Counted from the first letter of the stretch, positions 37,431-51,469 are shown. The stretch is DNA of 64,000 nt from Notamacropus eugenii (GCF_028372415.1 NC_092877.1:248367010-248431009), one strand, 5' to 3'. A program made the numbers and translations. Notes: a model not told the origin generated them from the letters alone.

Positions 37431-37578
37431 GTTATTTATGGTATAGTATCATAGCCTTTTGACCAGAATATTATATAGTCTTTTGAACATAATTCCAAAT
37501 TGGTCTCCAGAGTAGTTGGATTCATTTAAAACTATTAGCAGTGCATTACTATTCCAACTTTCCCTATCACTTTGGCAA
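37431..37578 (-). mobile_element. Old L1, right segment of the interrupted copy
   Basis: CATAGCCTTTTGACCAGAAT and CATAATTCCAAATTGGTCTC match 5510-5560 of the young L1. That is the ORF2 stretch next upstream of the one lost at 35176. It ends where CCAACTTTCCCTATCACTTT meets plus-strand L1 text. Confidence 0.75.
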
Positions 37579-37579
37579 T

Positions 37580-38032
37580 AGTGGAACAAGTACTGTGTGT
37601 GACTTTAATGAAATTCTATCATGCTATAAGCAATGAAGAGCAGAATGATTTCAGAAAAACCTGAGAAGATAGATGTATTACAAAGTGAAGTCAGAAGAGA
37701 AAATATTATACAAGATGATAACAATAATATACACTTGTCAACTATAAATGACTTAGCTGTTCTCAGAAATACAATGATCTAAAACAATTCTGAAAGACTT
37801 ATGGTTAAAAATTCTATCCACCTCCACAGAAATATCTGATGGAGTCTAAATTAAAATTGAACATTTTAATTTTTTCTTGTTTTTGTTTTATAAATGGCTA
37901 ATAAGGAAATATACTTTTCATGATTTTGCATGAATAACGATAATACATTTACCACCTTCACCGTCAGTGGGAAGAGTGAGAAAAGAGGGAGAAAGAATTT
38001 AAAACTAGAAAAATGTCAAGTGAAAATTAAAT
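37580..38032 (+). mobile_element. L1-type 3' end (ORF2 end and 3' UTR)
   Basis: Sense order is clear: GTGGAACAAGTACTGTGTGT, AAGCAATGAAGAGCAGAATG, GACTTAGCTGTTCTCAGAAA, TATCCACCTCCACAGAAATA. The 3' UTR has TTCTTGTTTTTGTTTTATAA and is purine-rich near 37970. It is 5'-truncated and belongs to a different subfamily from the young copy. Confidence 0.75.
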
Positions 38033-38867
38033 GTATTTATTTATTTTTATATAATTTATTTATTTTGAATGTTCAACTTTCACTTCCACAGGAATTTGAA
38101 TTACAAATTTTATCCTCACTTCTCACGTCCTCCCACCCCAGGACAGCATGCACCCCATCGACCCCTTATCCCTGTCTGTCCTCTCTTCTATCACCCCCCC
38201 CATCAATCCCTTTCCCTTCCTTTTTCCTATAGCACAAAATAAATTTCTGTACCCGATTGACTGTAAAACGAATTTCTCTGTTGCAGACAAAACAAATTTT
38301 TACACTCATTTTAAAGCTTTGAGTTACATATTCTATTCCTTTCTCCCTGCCCACCGCCTCCATTGAGAAAACAAGCAATTCGATATATGTTACACTTGTG
38401 TAGCTTTGCAAAACACTTCCATAACAGTTATGCTGAGAAAGACTAACCACATTTCCCTCTCTCCTGTGCTGCCATCCATTTATGCCATTCTCTCTTTTGA
38501 GCTCTCCTGCCACCATTGTATTTGCTTCTGATTATCCCTTTCCCTAATAAGTTGCGGATCTATTTTCTTAGGCCTCCTATCTGGTCTCCTTTGTTGTCTT
38601 CCTGCAGGGTAAAATAGATTTCCATATTCAATTGAGAATATGTTATTCCTTCCTAAAGCCAAATCCTATGACAGTAAGGCTCAGTTATTCTTTTTCATCT
38701 CTCACCTCTTCCCGTCCACTGTGAAATTTCTTTCTTGCCTCTTTTACTTGAGATGATTTGCTACATTTTTCCCTTGCGAGTTTTTTCTCCTAGTACATTC
38801 TACTCAACAGAAAATATTTTTTTTAGGTATTCTCCTTTCATATTCAGCTAACCTTCTGCCCTTTGTG

Positions 38868-39125
38868 TATGTCTGCGTGTTTGTGTGTATGTGTATATAT
38901 GTATACATGTATGTATACATGCTTACACATATATGGACATGTTTGTACATATATGCATACACATATATGCATATCTAAACATATACATGCACATAAATAA
39001 AATACACATGCATGTACATACATGTCTAAATATCTATGTAATACATATAGTATACATATGCATACATATACATGCACACCTACAATATGTATGTATACAT
39101 ATAGTTGTGTTTACGTATAAATACA
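38868..39125. repeat. Complex ATGT/ACAT simple repeat inside the HAL1 tail
   Basis: Impure GTATACATGTATGTATACAT units over about 250 bp, lying between tail and ORF1 sequence. Open frames across it on both strands are artefacts. Confidence 0.9.
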
Positions 39126-40051
39126 TTCTTGTGCTTTTTTTCCCTTTAACTATTTTAATAGTGAGAAAGATCTCATGAGTAACATCTCAGAAAGTAACAA
39201 TTTTTCCACACTGGAATGTAAATAGTTCAACTTTAATGAATTCTTTATGGCTTCTCTTTCCTGTTTAACTTTCATGTTTCTCTTTCTTCCTGCATTTGAA
39301 ATTCAAATTTTCTATTCCATTCTTCTCTTTTCAGCAAGAATGCTTGGAAATCTTCCATTTCATTGAAATTCCTTTTTTCCCCCATAAAGTAATGCACTCA
39401 ATCTTTCTGGGTAGATGATTCTTGGTTTTAATTCTACCGCCTTTGATCTCTGGAATATCATATTACAAGTCTTCCAAACCCTTAGTACAGAATCTGCTAA
39501 ATCTTGTGTTATACTGATTTTTCCTGATTTTCCTGATTTCCACAATACTTGATTTCCACAATACTTCCACAATACTTTCTGGCTATTTTTAATATTTTCT
39601 CCTTTGTCTGGGAATTCTCGAATTTGGCTACAATATTCCTAGTAGTTTTCCTTTCAGGTTCTCTTTCTGGAGGTGATTGGTAGATTGTTTCCATTTCTAT
39701 TTAACCCTCTGGTTCTAAAATATCTGGACAGTTTTTCTTGAAAATTTCCTGGAAGGTAATCTCTAGGCTCTTTTTTTATTTTGATTTTCAGATCGACAAA
39801 TAATTTCCAAATCATGTCTCCTAGATGAATTTTCTAAATCGGTTGCTTTTCCAATGAGATATCTCACAATGTCTTTACTTTTTTTCATTCCTTTGGTTAT
39901 CTTTTATAATTCCTTGATTTCTCATAAACTCATAAGCTTTCATCTACTCCATTCCATTGTTTTGTCTCCTCCAATTTATTAAAGATGTAATCAAGACCGT
40001 TGTGATGTCAAAAAGAATAAGAATTATACAGTGAGGAAGGGTGGTGTTCAA

Positions 40052-41090
40052 TCATGAGGAAACTGGAGAAGGGAGAAGGAGGGCAGCAGTGATACCAGTC
40101 AGAGCCAGGAGGGCAATCACCCCACATAGGCCACTGCATAGAGAGGCCAGCAGGCCAGTCCCAGTTGCTTTATATCCTACTGACTGCCAGAAAGCAGGGG
40201 AGGTGGTGGCAGCCAGTTTAGGCAGGATCTGCAAAGTGTAGGTCCCAGGTTCTAACAGCAGCATTGGAGGGAGAATGAGGAAAAAATTCCTGGGTCAAGA
40301 GGCTAAGGAAAGAGTGGGAAGGGACTGAGCTGGAGGAGGCTGTTTGGGGGACTGCTTCTGGAAGGAACACTGTATAAAGTAGTTCCATTTTGGGGACAAA
40401 TCTCTGGGAGGAAATGGAGATTGGCACCACTGGAGCCAGCAGTCATAAATGAAGCAGCTCAGTAAAGAGAAATCTAAGACATGGGACAGGACAGTAGAAC
40501 AGTTCTGGTCTCCCTGGGGAAACCTCAAAGAGTGTCCACTCACCCCCCACAATGATGGGCAAGCCTTTCCCTGGTCTAGGCCCAATAGGATGATTTCTTT
40601 GCCATGATGTGTTCACAAGAGTGCAGGTTCTCAGCTGCCTAGTAGCCCATGCAGGCCCAAAGCTGATGCAGGAAGCTGGGCATGAGTTTCCACTAGCTCT
40701 TGCCCCAGGGCAAAATCTCATACTTGGTGTCCTCTCTGTCTTCCTCCATGTCATTAGCTAGATACAAGACTAAGAAGATGTTACTGTGGGTATATTCACT
40801 GAGCCACAGATCAGCTCTTTGTAAATAAATCAGAGCCATCACCAAGAGTTACTTAACAGAGATTTGAAAGCATAGATCGGTGGCAAAGAATTGCTGCAGG
40901 TAGCTGTCCTCTAGAAGGGTAAGGAAGGTGCACATCTCCTGGAACTAGCAAGAGGGGACATATCCAGTGTCAGTCCAGACCCCGGGCTTCACCCAACTGA
41001 CTATGCAGAAAGGGTCGCAAAGGAGGCCTGGCCTCAGTTCATCAGGCATATCATTGTGGCACAAGGAGGGAAGGAAGGTGGGAAAATGAG
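40052..41090 (-). pseudogene. SPDYC: SPDYC (Speedy/RINGO C) processed pseudogene
   Basis: Speedy/RINGO proteins bind and activate CDK1/CDK2 without cyclin. Reading the minus strand from about 40960, the core Speedy box is plain: FLTLLEDSYLQQFF, DLCFQIS, LLVMALIYLQRADLWLSEYT, IFLVLYLANDMEED, KYEILPW, SFLHQLWACMGY. Near 40264-40200 LLEPGTYTLQILPKL matches the C-terminal motif I recall for SPDYC, which favours C over SPDYA. In-frame stops follow QISVK, WGKS, CMGY and SSYWA. Two small in-frame deletions are visible, after PW and after LHQ, and the frame changes near 40530. Several exons' worth of protein lie in about 1 kb without introns, so it is a retrocopy. The N-terminal limit is uncertain, and no poly(A) is visible at its 3' side. 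Confidence 0.85.
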
Positions 41091-42371
41091 TGCAGCACTT
41101 GAACAAGGTGATTACACACAGCTTATCCCCTCCAGTCCAATTTTTAAAGGACTGCTTTCATCAATGAACTTTTGTACCTCTTTCCTTCCATTTGGCTTAT
41201 TAAGCTTTTTGAGCCATTTTTTCCCCATTGGCTTTTTGGATCTCTTTTGTCATTTGGGTTAGTCTATTTCTAAAGGTGTTATTTTATTCAGCATATTTTT
41301 GAGAGGTCTCTTTTAGAAAGCTGCTGACTCATTTTTCATGATTTTCTTGTACCACTCTCATTTCTTTTCCTAAATTCTCCTCTTCCGCTTACTTGATTTT
41401 CAAAATCCTTTGTGAGCTCTTCTATGGCCTGAGGCCATGTAATAATTGTTGGAGGCTTTGGGTGTAGGAGCTTTGACCTCACTGTCTTCTTCCAGTTGTA
41501 TACTTTGGTCTTCCTCTGGTTGTATACTTTGATCTTCATCTGAAAAGATGGAAAAACAATGCCTTTTGACCCACAAAATAACCTTCTATAGTATTATTTT
41601 CCCATTTTGGGGCATTTTACCAGTTAATTACTTGACTTTTAAACTCCTTGTCAAATGGAGGGTATACTATGCCAGGCTTCAGTGGTGTTGAAGGAGATTT
41701 ATTCCAAGATATCTCAAGGGACCCGTAAGCTCTCAATTCTGCCAATGGGGCATAATCAGGGTAGAGGTATTTACTCCTCTCCTGGCCTGTACTCTGGTCT
41801 GTGACCAACCACAAGCACTCTTTTCTGCCCTGAAACTCTGAATAGGATTCCCTCTCCACAGCCACAGACAGCTCCATTATGCCAGCGTTTCTCCTCTCCC
41901 CAGAACCACCATTCAAGACTGAGATCCAGACCAGCTGTTTGATTCTCTCACTGTCTGCAGACTAAGAGTTCTAGAAACCACTGCTGTGGCAATGGCTGCT
42001 TCCATGCTGTGACTGAGGCCAGAAACTTTCCCCTTTCATCCGCATGAGAGAGCTTTCTAACTGACCTTTGAAGATGTCTCTGATGTTTGTGCATTGTGAA
42101 ATCTGGAAACCTTTGCAGCTGCCCGGATTCAGTGCCCTGAAACCTACTCTAATCTTATCTGTGCCAGTGTAGTCCAGAATGGGCTTTGAGCTCATACAAT
42201 AGACTCTTCCTGTCAGCCTTCCTGATTGTGTTGGCCTGGAAATCTGCTTCACTGTCATTTTGTGGCTTCTGCTGCTCTAGAATTTACTTAGAGTCATTTT
42301 ACAGATATTTTAAGGGCTTGGAGGGGAGACGTACAGCAGATCCATGCTTCTACTCTGCCATCTTGGCTCCA

Positions 42372-43424
<1,053 letters not shown>

Positions 43425-43769
43425 TGTATGATGACAGAATCTCCAACCTGGAAAGGGATCGCGGAAGCCATCTCGTCAAAAATACCCTCCATAACATCTC
43501 CTTTAAGGGGTCATCCAGCCTTTACCTAAATATATCTAAGGAGAAGAAATCCTCTACCTCCTATGGCAGCCAATTCTACTTTATGACAACTTCAACCTTC
43601 AGGAAAGTTTTCCTTATCTTAAACTTAAGTTTGGTTCTTCACCACTTACACCCATCTGTTCAAGTTTTACCCTGTAGTAGATCCAATCTAGTCCTCTGTA
43701 TATGATTAATTTTCCAGTATTTAAAGAACTATCATTCCCAGGATAGTTCCTCATTTATAAAATGGAAAC

Positions 43770-43823
<54 letters not shown>

Positions 43824-44030
43824 GATAATAGTTTTTGCCATCCTAGCCCATCTTCTCTTCTTCAAGATAAATATCTCATTTCTTTCAACATGACAACTTA
43901 TAACATGCGTTTAGTGACATTGTGTGTTCAGTGTACTGTCATCTGGACACTCCTGAGCATATCAATGGGTATTTAAAGTGGTAGTATCTAGAAATGAACC
44001 CATAGATACTGGACCAAAGAATAGAAAGAA
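43425..44030 (-). mobile_element. CR1/L3 LINE 3' part
   Basis: The plus strand shows the antisense of the CR1/L3 3' region: ACAGAATCTCCAACCTGGAA, GGGTCATCCAGCCTTTACCT, GGCAGCCAATTCTACTTTAT, AGGAAAGTTTTCCTTATCTT, then after a microsatellite CATCTGGACACTCCTGAGCA and AGCATATCAATGGGTATTTA. The 3' end is near 43425. This is an ancient mammal-wide family, here heavily diverged. Confidence 0.8.
43771..43822. repeat. (TAA)n microsatellite
   Basis: About 17 units lying inside the CR1/L3 copy. Confidence 0.97.
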
Positions 44031-45624
44031 CTTGACATTCAGTGATCAGACTTGTCCCTGGATTAGATCACTTTTGGAGATCTCATAGTTAGTAGGTACT
44101 CAAGCTTACCTGTGCTTGAGATACAACAGTAATACAAAACTCAATACCTCAAGAAAGCTTTAATATGACAAGTCTAGAACTTACCCTAAATATATACATA
44201 GTCAAATAAATATATTTGTACATATTTATATTGACAAATAGTGTGTATTTATTTTATTGTACCGTATTATATTGACAAATAAATATGTTCGTATTTATTT
44301 ATATATACAAAACCAAAGAGAATACCTCCAAAATACCTACAAGCATAACAACAAAGGAAAAGAAGACCTCATCAGGAATTCAAGTAGAAATTCTGGAAGA
44401 GTTGAACCAAGATATTTCAAATCTTTTTTTTTCCAGGTGAAATGAGAGATCTAGAGAAAAAATTAAAAAGAAATCAGAGTTCTGGAAGCAAGAACTGGAA
44501 ACTGAATTGATTGCTTGGCACAAGAACACAAAGTCTTAAGGAAGCAGCAATTCTGGGATATGTGTGCATGTGTATGCAACATATATTTTACATATATATA
44601 TAATATACTTGTGTGTATGTGTGTGAGTACACACATATATATGTGGGTATCTATCTATGATTAAACAACATCAGGTGAGTAGATATAAATATGTAGATCT
44701 ATGCCATGTCCAAACAGCGAATTTATTTTCTCTCTATAAGCTTTTAAAAGGGCACTCTGTTATTGTGTAAAATGGAACTTTTTCATTTTTAGCTTGTTCT
44801 CACATGGCTTTGGTGAAGCAAACAGGAGAATTTATGTTGATTGAGAAAAAATACATTTTTTTTAATGTGCACGTTAAACCAATGCTTCACTAGATTGGTA
44901 AATATCTCTCCTTCTTAAACACCACTGTTTGCTAACGATATTTCTGGGCCTTTTGGATATCTTTATTTGGATGATGTTTTTTACTTAATTTTACTAGGAA
45001 AATTGTATTAGTATTTATTTGTATATCCTTTTGTCCATTTTCCATTATGGTTAAATTCACATTTGTATATTAATTTGTAATTAATTTTAAGTTATATATT
45101 GTCTTCTCATTTTAAAATGCATTCTATAATACATTTTAAAATGTTAAAAAATAATTTGTCTTAGATAATTAAAATTACCTTAATTAGAACAGCTTGAGGC
45201 AAATTTCTTGGTTTACTTATGCGTACTGCCTATGTAAGATGAACTAGACTCATGATTGAACACAAAGAAGAGAGCATGTTGCATTGTCTTTCAAAAATGG
45301 TGTAAGACTTCTGTCATAACTAGAAGCCTTTCTCTAATGGAAGATCAATGTTTTTAATGTTCCTGTGTTGTAACATTAATGCATGTCTTATCGCTGCAAG
45401 TTTGGGGAAACAATCCACAGTCTCTGAAGAAATAGTTTTGCTTCATCAAGATCAATAGAGAGGAAAATTATGGTCACTCTTAGGTTGCAACATGTCACCA
45501 CCCTTTAATTCTGGAAGACAAGTAAAGTATATTTTCATAGAGCTATGGCAATGTGACTAGATATGTGAGTGGAATAATCATGGAGATTTTCTCTGTGATA
45601 TCCACGTAATAGCAAGAGAAAATA
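44031..45624. other. Unassigned AT-rich DNA
   Basis: No gene is recognised. A TATATA/GTGTGT simple repeat lies at about 44570-44660. Confidence 0.5.
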
Positions 45625-45840
45625 AGAGCCAGCATTTATATGGTGCTTTAAGGCTTTGGAAATGCTTTACAAATACTATTGAACTGGATATTCACAACAA
45701 ATTTAGGAGGTAGGTGATACCATTATTCCATTTCACAAATGAGGAAACTGAGGCACAGTTTTAATAACCTGTCCAAGGTCAAAGAGCTGGTGAGGATCTG
45801 AGGAAAGATTTGACTCCACATCCACTGCAGTAGAATACTG
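45625..45840 (-). mobile_element. MIR/CORE-SINE
   Basis: AGCCAGCATTTATATGGTGC, GGAAATGCTTTACAAATACT, CACAAATGAGGAAACTGAGG and CTGTCCAAGGTCAAAGAGCT follow reverse-strand MIR order. Confidence 0.85.
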
Positions 45841-46068
45841 AGAAAGATATATGGAGTTTTGAACAAACAACCGTGCATAATCGCTTTCTCTACTATTAAA
45901 ATCAGTAATCAATTATATCACAGATTCACAAAAAGAAATGAATATTTACCATCAGAATATAAAAATAATATTTATCTACCCACTTACAAAGAAGTTAAGG
46001 GCCATAAAACATTTGAAGAGTTTTGTGACTAATGGAGGGAATATTTGAAAAAATGCGTGCATGCACAT

Positions 46069-46081
46069 ACTTGTATATATG

Positions 46082-46117
<36 letters not shown>

Positions 46118-46133
46118 TGTATGTATGTATCTA
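46069..46133. repeat. (ATGT)n microsatellite
   Basis: TATATA then about ten GTAT units. Confidence 0.96.
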
Positions 46134-46378
46134 ACACATGTACTGCAAAGTCTCTTTGATTTGTGGAAATCTTATTGGGAGGAAACATAAGACAGAAGAG
46201 CACTGCAAAAACAAATTACCAGGAAGAAAAACTTGACTAGACTTGTCATAGTACCTTTTGTTTACCACTGGGATGAAAAATGTACCAAATTAACTATCCC
46301 CAGAGGAAGTGGTTGACCACTCCTCTTATTCATGATGATGAAGAAAAGCATGTTGGTTATAACTGAAAAGACAGTAAA

Positions 46379-46462
46379 CACACACACACACACCACCACA
46401 TACATGAAAAGACCCTAAACACACACGCACACAACCACACACACACACACACACACATACTT
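46379..46462. repeat. Impure (AC)n repeat
   Basis: Two AC-rich patches around a short CATGAAAAGACCCTAAACAC spacer. The words GAAAAGACagtAAACAC and GAAAAGACCCTAAACAC recur, so a roughly 40-bp unit appears duplicated. Confidence 0.85.
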
Positions 46463-47281
46463 CCATAATATACACGTAAAGCAAAAAAAAACAAAAAAAC
46501 CCCAAAAAACTGTGGCTAAATGAGAATTTACTTTAGGAAAAATAGGCATTCATTCCTTATTTCCACTGAATGAATGAACTTTCAGTTAGAAACACGTAAA
46601 ATGTGGGTGGATTTAATTGATAGCTAAATGATTCCTGACTTGTCTAATGCTGCTTGAATGCCTAATAAACCAGAGAATATAGAAATACTTTCTGCTGAAT
46701 TCATACCCTATTGTTTCAGTGGAAAAATTCTTTGTTTCCACTGTTCTAATAACCCCGAAGTAATAGCAGACAGTATTATGTTATATGAAAAATTGCTGTT
46801 TATTGTCTTTCTTGCTACTTAACTAAAAAATATGTCATTTGGGTTTGGGAATGAGTTCTTCCATCTGTGGAACAGATTTTCTTAGATAGGGCAATGCCAT
46901 CAAATATCTCAATATGGTTATAGTCCTGATTTAAAGTCAAATCAAACATTGTTAGGCATAGAACTAAGACTTTGGAAGTAACATTAAGTAAAGAAATTCT
47001 AAGAAATTATTCGTATTTGTAATTATGTCTATCCTGTATGACTAGGATTTCACAGAGAACAAATTTAGTGTTCTAGGAATTTTTTCCAGGTATCTTGCCC
47101 TATTTTGGTCTGTGCTTAACTGATTGCCATCTTTTTCTCTTCATATATCTCTCTGATTATGTTTCCAGCTACTTTTGTAATTCGTCATTGTTAAAATAAA
47201 AGTATATGTTTCTGGGCATTTATATTTACTAATCATGGTTCTTATCATTGTGGTACAAAAAGAAAGTACAGAATATGTTTG

Positions 47282-50095
47282 GAGGGGGATGGAGACAAGA
47301 TGGTGGAGTAGAAGGATGGATTTGCTGTAGCTCTCCCCCCTTAGACCATAAAGCATCTGTAAAAAATTGCTCTAAACAAATTCTAGAGCAGCAGAAGTCA
47401 CAAAACGACAGAGTAAAAGAGTTTTCCACCCCAAAACACCCTGGAAGGCTGAAAGGAAATGTCTGTTTCATGGAGCTTGGAGCAGAGTTCAGCCCAGCCT
47501 TGGTCTTTCAGTGCCACACAGACAGGACTGCAGCAGGTTTCACGGCATGGAATCATGAGCAGCAGTTGCAGTTCACAGATTTCTCAATCCACAAACGAAG
47601 AAGACAGCTTCAAAGGTTAGTAAGAAAACTCTTTTACATGAGTGAGAGGAGAGTAAGATCCAGTGGGGCCCCAGGTTGGCAGTAGCCTCTATTCCAGAAA
47701 CTTCTATTTTTGGAGCCCTAAGCCTAAGGAGCATAGGGGAACTGAGTGATTGATCTGTGTCTCAGTTGTGAGTGGTGGTCTTGGGGTGAGAAACAGCATT
47801 TGTGTATTGGAGAGGATCCTGGGCAGACAAGTTTGTGTTTTCTCCCTGACCAGAGTGCACACTAGGAAAGGAGTAACCTCCTCTTCCTAGATTGTAACAC
47901 TTTGGAGGAATTGAGAACTTACATGTCCCTAGAGTATACTCACTACTTGAAAAAGTACTCAGAAGTCAAGTAACTGACTGGGAGAATGCCCCCCAAAGAG
48001 AAAAAAATAATACTATAAAAGGTTACTTTCTTGGTGAAAAGACATTTTCTTCCATACTTTCAGATAAAAAAAAGAAAAAAACAAAGGAAGGAAGACATCA
48101 GAGGAATACATCATACTAAAGGAGTCTACATCCAAAACATCTAAAAAATATGCCACGTTCTCAGACTATGGAAAAACTCAAAAAGGACCTTGAAAATCAA
48201 GTAAGAGAGGTGGAGTAAAAATTGTGAAGGGATATGAGGCTGATGCAAGAGAATCATGAAAAGCAAGTCCACGACTTGCTAAAGGGGAACCCCAGAAAAA
48301 GGGGAAGATAATAACACCTTTAAAAATGGACTAACCCAAATATCAAAAGAGATCCAACAAGCCAATGAGGAGAAGAATGCTTTAAAAAGCAGAATGGATC
48401 AAATGGAAAAGAAGGTTCAAAAGTTCACTGAAGAAAATAGTTCTTTAAAAGTTAGAACGAAGCCAATAAAAGCTGATGACTTTATGAGATAAGAAGAAAC
48501 TACAAAACAAACAAAAAGAATAAAAAAAATAGAGGATAATATGAAATTTCTAATTGGAAAAAAAAAAAAAACAATTGACCTGGAAAATAGATCCAGGAGA
48601 GAAAATTTCAAAATTATGGGTTCTACCTGAAAGCCATGACAAAAAAAGAGCTTAAACATCATCTTCCATTAAATTATAAAGGAAAACTGCCCTGATATTC
48701 TAGAACTAGAGGGTAAAATAAATATTCAAATAATTTAACAATCATTGTGTGAAAGAAATCTGAAAAGAAAAACTTACAGGATTATTGTAGCCGAATTCCA
48801 GAGTTCTCAGGTTAAGGAGAAAATGTTGCAAGAAGCCGGAAAGCAGCAATTTGAGTATCATGGAAATACAACCAGGATAACAAAAGGCCTAGCAGCTTCT
48901 ACATTAAAGGTTTGAAAGGCTTAGAATATGATATTCAAGAAGTCAAGAGAAACAGGATTAAAAGCAAGAATCACCTACTCAGCAAAATTGAATATAATAT
49001 TTACGTGGAAAAATGGTAATTCAATGAAAGAGAGAACTTCCAAGCATTCTTGGTGAGAAGACTGGAACTGAATAGAAAATTGAATTTCAAATATAAGAAT
49101 CAAGAGAAAGATGAAAAAGTAAATAGGAAAAAGAAATCATAAGGGACTTACTAAAGTTGAACTCTGTACATCCTACATGAAAAGATAGTATTTCTAACAC
49201 TTGAGACTTTTCTCAGTAATTGAATAGTCAGAAGGATTATATACATATAGACAGAGCACAGGTTGAGTTGAATAAGAAGTGATGATATCTAAAAATAAAA
49301 TTAAGATGTGAGAGAGGAATATATTTGGGGGAGAAAGAGATAAATGGAAAGGGGCAAATGATCTTTCATAGAGGAAGCAAGAAAATACTTTTGTCAGTGG
49401 AGTGGAAAAGGAGAAACGTGGGGGAGAAAGTGAAGCTTACTTTCATCACATTTGGCTTATGGAGGGAATAACATGCACACTCAATTTGTATGAAAATATA
49501 TCTTACACTACAAGAACTAGGGAAAAATGGGAGAAATGTGGTGGGAGGATGATAGGAGGAAGGACAAATGGGAGGAAGTAAAGATTTATGGGGATGACTA
49601 AGGTCAAAAGAGAGAAGAGAGCAAGTGGGGGACAGGACAAGATGTAGGAACATACTGTTAATCTTCCACAACATAACTATTACGGAGGTCTTTTGCATAA
49701 CAACATATTTATATCCTATATAGCATTGCTTGCCTTCTCAGTGGGGATGGGTGGGAAAAGAGAAAGGGACAGAATTTTGAACTTAAAGTTTTAGGAATGA
49801 ATGTAGAGAATTGCTTTTGCATGCAAGTCAGAAATAAGAAATACAGGTACTGTGGTATAGAAATCTCTCTTGTCTGACAAGAAAAGAGAGAAGATAGGGT
49901 AAGGGAAGGGAGGGTTGTGATAGAAGAGAGGACAGATTGGGGGAAAGGGTAATCAGGATGCATGATGGCTTTGGGTGGGGGAAGGGGAGAGATGGAAAGA
50001 AAATTTGAAACTCAAAATTGTGTGGAAATTAATGTTGAAAACTATAAATGAATGAATGAATGAATGAATGAATGAATTTTTTTAAAAGCAGAAAA
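47282..50095 (+). mobile_element. Full-length HAL1 copy
   Basis: It begins GATGGAGACAAGATGGTGGA. A 5' UTR of about 750 bp has TTCTAGAGCAGCAGAAGTCA. ORF1 spans about 48050-49140, then a purine-rich non-coding tail (49141-50050) ends in a GAAT-unit repeat. No ORF2 text occurs between ORF1 and the 3' end, which defines HAL1. ORF1 has the coiled-coil start (AAACTCAAAAAGGACCTTGA), RRM text (CAATTGACCTGGAAAATAGA) and C-terminal text (AAGAATCACCTACTCAGCAA), all broken by stops. Such elements rely on L1 proteins for movement (established for the class). Confidence 0.83.
50048..50078. repeat. (GAAT)n tail repeat
   Basis: About seven units, in the position of the element's poly(A) tail. Confidence 0.9.
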
Positions 50096-50869
50096 ACAAA
50101 AAAAATGTTTCCATATTTCCCTAAAATGCATGCTAATTCATTCCATCCTTTCTGAAACCTTATTTATATATATCCTTGAACATAAAAAATAAATCACCCC
50201 AAAATCCTACATAATTTATCATCACGGAACCCACTTTATATATTAGAAAGTTTTATCCATTTTTTGGATATAATGAATATAGAAGTGGCAAAAGCAAGCT
50301 TTTTTATTCTTATCCTGTCCTTATCATCTTTATTATGCATTTTATTGATTATATTATTTGTTTTATTTCTTTGAAATTTCTTCTCTTATACTCCCTGTCT
50401 CCCTCCTTTGTCCAAAGTCTTTCCAATATTCTATATATCATAGTCATAAAACAGAACAAGTAGAATATTGACTTCATAAATATGAGACTTCTTTTCTTTT
50501 GGGAGAAATCTGATATACAAAAGAAGCTTTTACATTTCATAAAGGCAACACAGAACCCTATCTCCCTCTTGTGTAATTCTGAGTCCACTTCATTGCCAAT
50601 TTTATTGGTTAGCTCTGAATATATACTGATAAGCAAGCTAAATAATATTTCACTTAAGTTTGTCATATTCTGAAATGGACATTTTTGAGTCATTTACTTT
50701 TACTTGTTTGAAGTACTGGGTAAAATTCCATAAGGACTATTACTTCGTTCAATATCTGGTGAATTTTTCTCTCTTTTAGTCAAGTATTTTATTTGTTTCT
50801 ATTGAGATTGTAGGTCTTTTGTTCACATGAGTCCTAAGAGTAGATGTTATTATTTTTGTATCACAGCTT
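50096..50869. other. Unassigned AT-rich DNA
   Basis: A 114-codon minus-strand frame at 50349-50693 shows no recognisable family, and its composition is that of AT-rich background. Nothing else is seen. Confidence 0.45.
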
Positions 50870-51005
50870 GGGAAAATCAGTCAAAGAGACGGTGATTTGG
50901 ACAGGGTCACAGAGGTAGTAAGTTCTGATTTTGGATTGGAACTCAGGTCGTCCTGACTCCACTTTAAGCTCTCGATCTACTGTTTCACCTAGGTGCCTCT
51001 GTGGC
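50870..51005 (-). mobile_element. tRNA-headed marsupial SINE fragment
   Basis: Antisense text GGACAGGGTCACAGAGGTAG, TTGGAACTCAGGTCGTCCTG and CTGTTTCACCTAGGTGCCTC, the last being the SINE head. Confidence 0.78.
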
Positions 51006-51469
51006 TGTTCAGATTGAACCTCAAACACATTAAATGATTATTTCAAGGTTAAATAGCTTTTGAGTTACTGAGGTGAATTTGTATTTAGGACTTTTGGACA
51101 AGTTCATTTGCCCAGAATTTTGTCTATAATTTTAAGGAGCAAGAGAATTTGAATCATTTTGATTTATATAAAAAGTGAACATAGAGTATCTCTGTAGTTA
51201 ATCTCCAAAAGTTTGGTATATTATTTCATTTTAACATTTTTTAAAGAATATTTATCTTAGTATCATTATGTTTTTTGTAATTAACTTTTGCCAGATACGA
51301 TTTTAACTTTATATAGGTTTTTATCTTTTAGTCAGGTTTATTTTATCTAGTTCATATATTTTATTATACTAAAATGTACTTTTTAACTATTTTTTAAATT
51401 TATTGTTGTTGGGCCCAAATACATGAGTTTTTGAAGATGCATACATAATATTGGTAAATATATATTTTT
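51006..51469. other. Unassigned AT-rich DNA
   Basis: Nothing is recognised. Confidence 0.45.

Larger units (their letters stand above)
45841..47281. other. Unassigned DNA
   Basis: No gene or dispersed repeat is recognised outside the two microsatellites listed separately. Confidence 0.5.
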
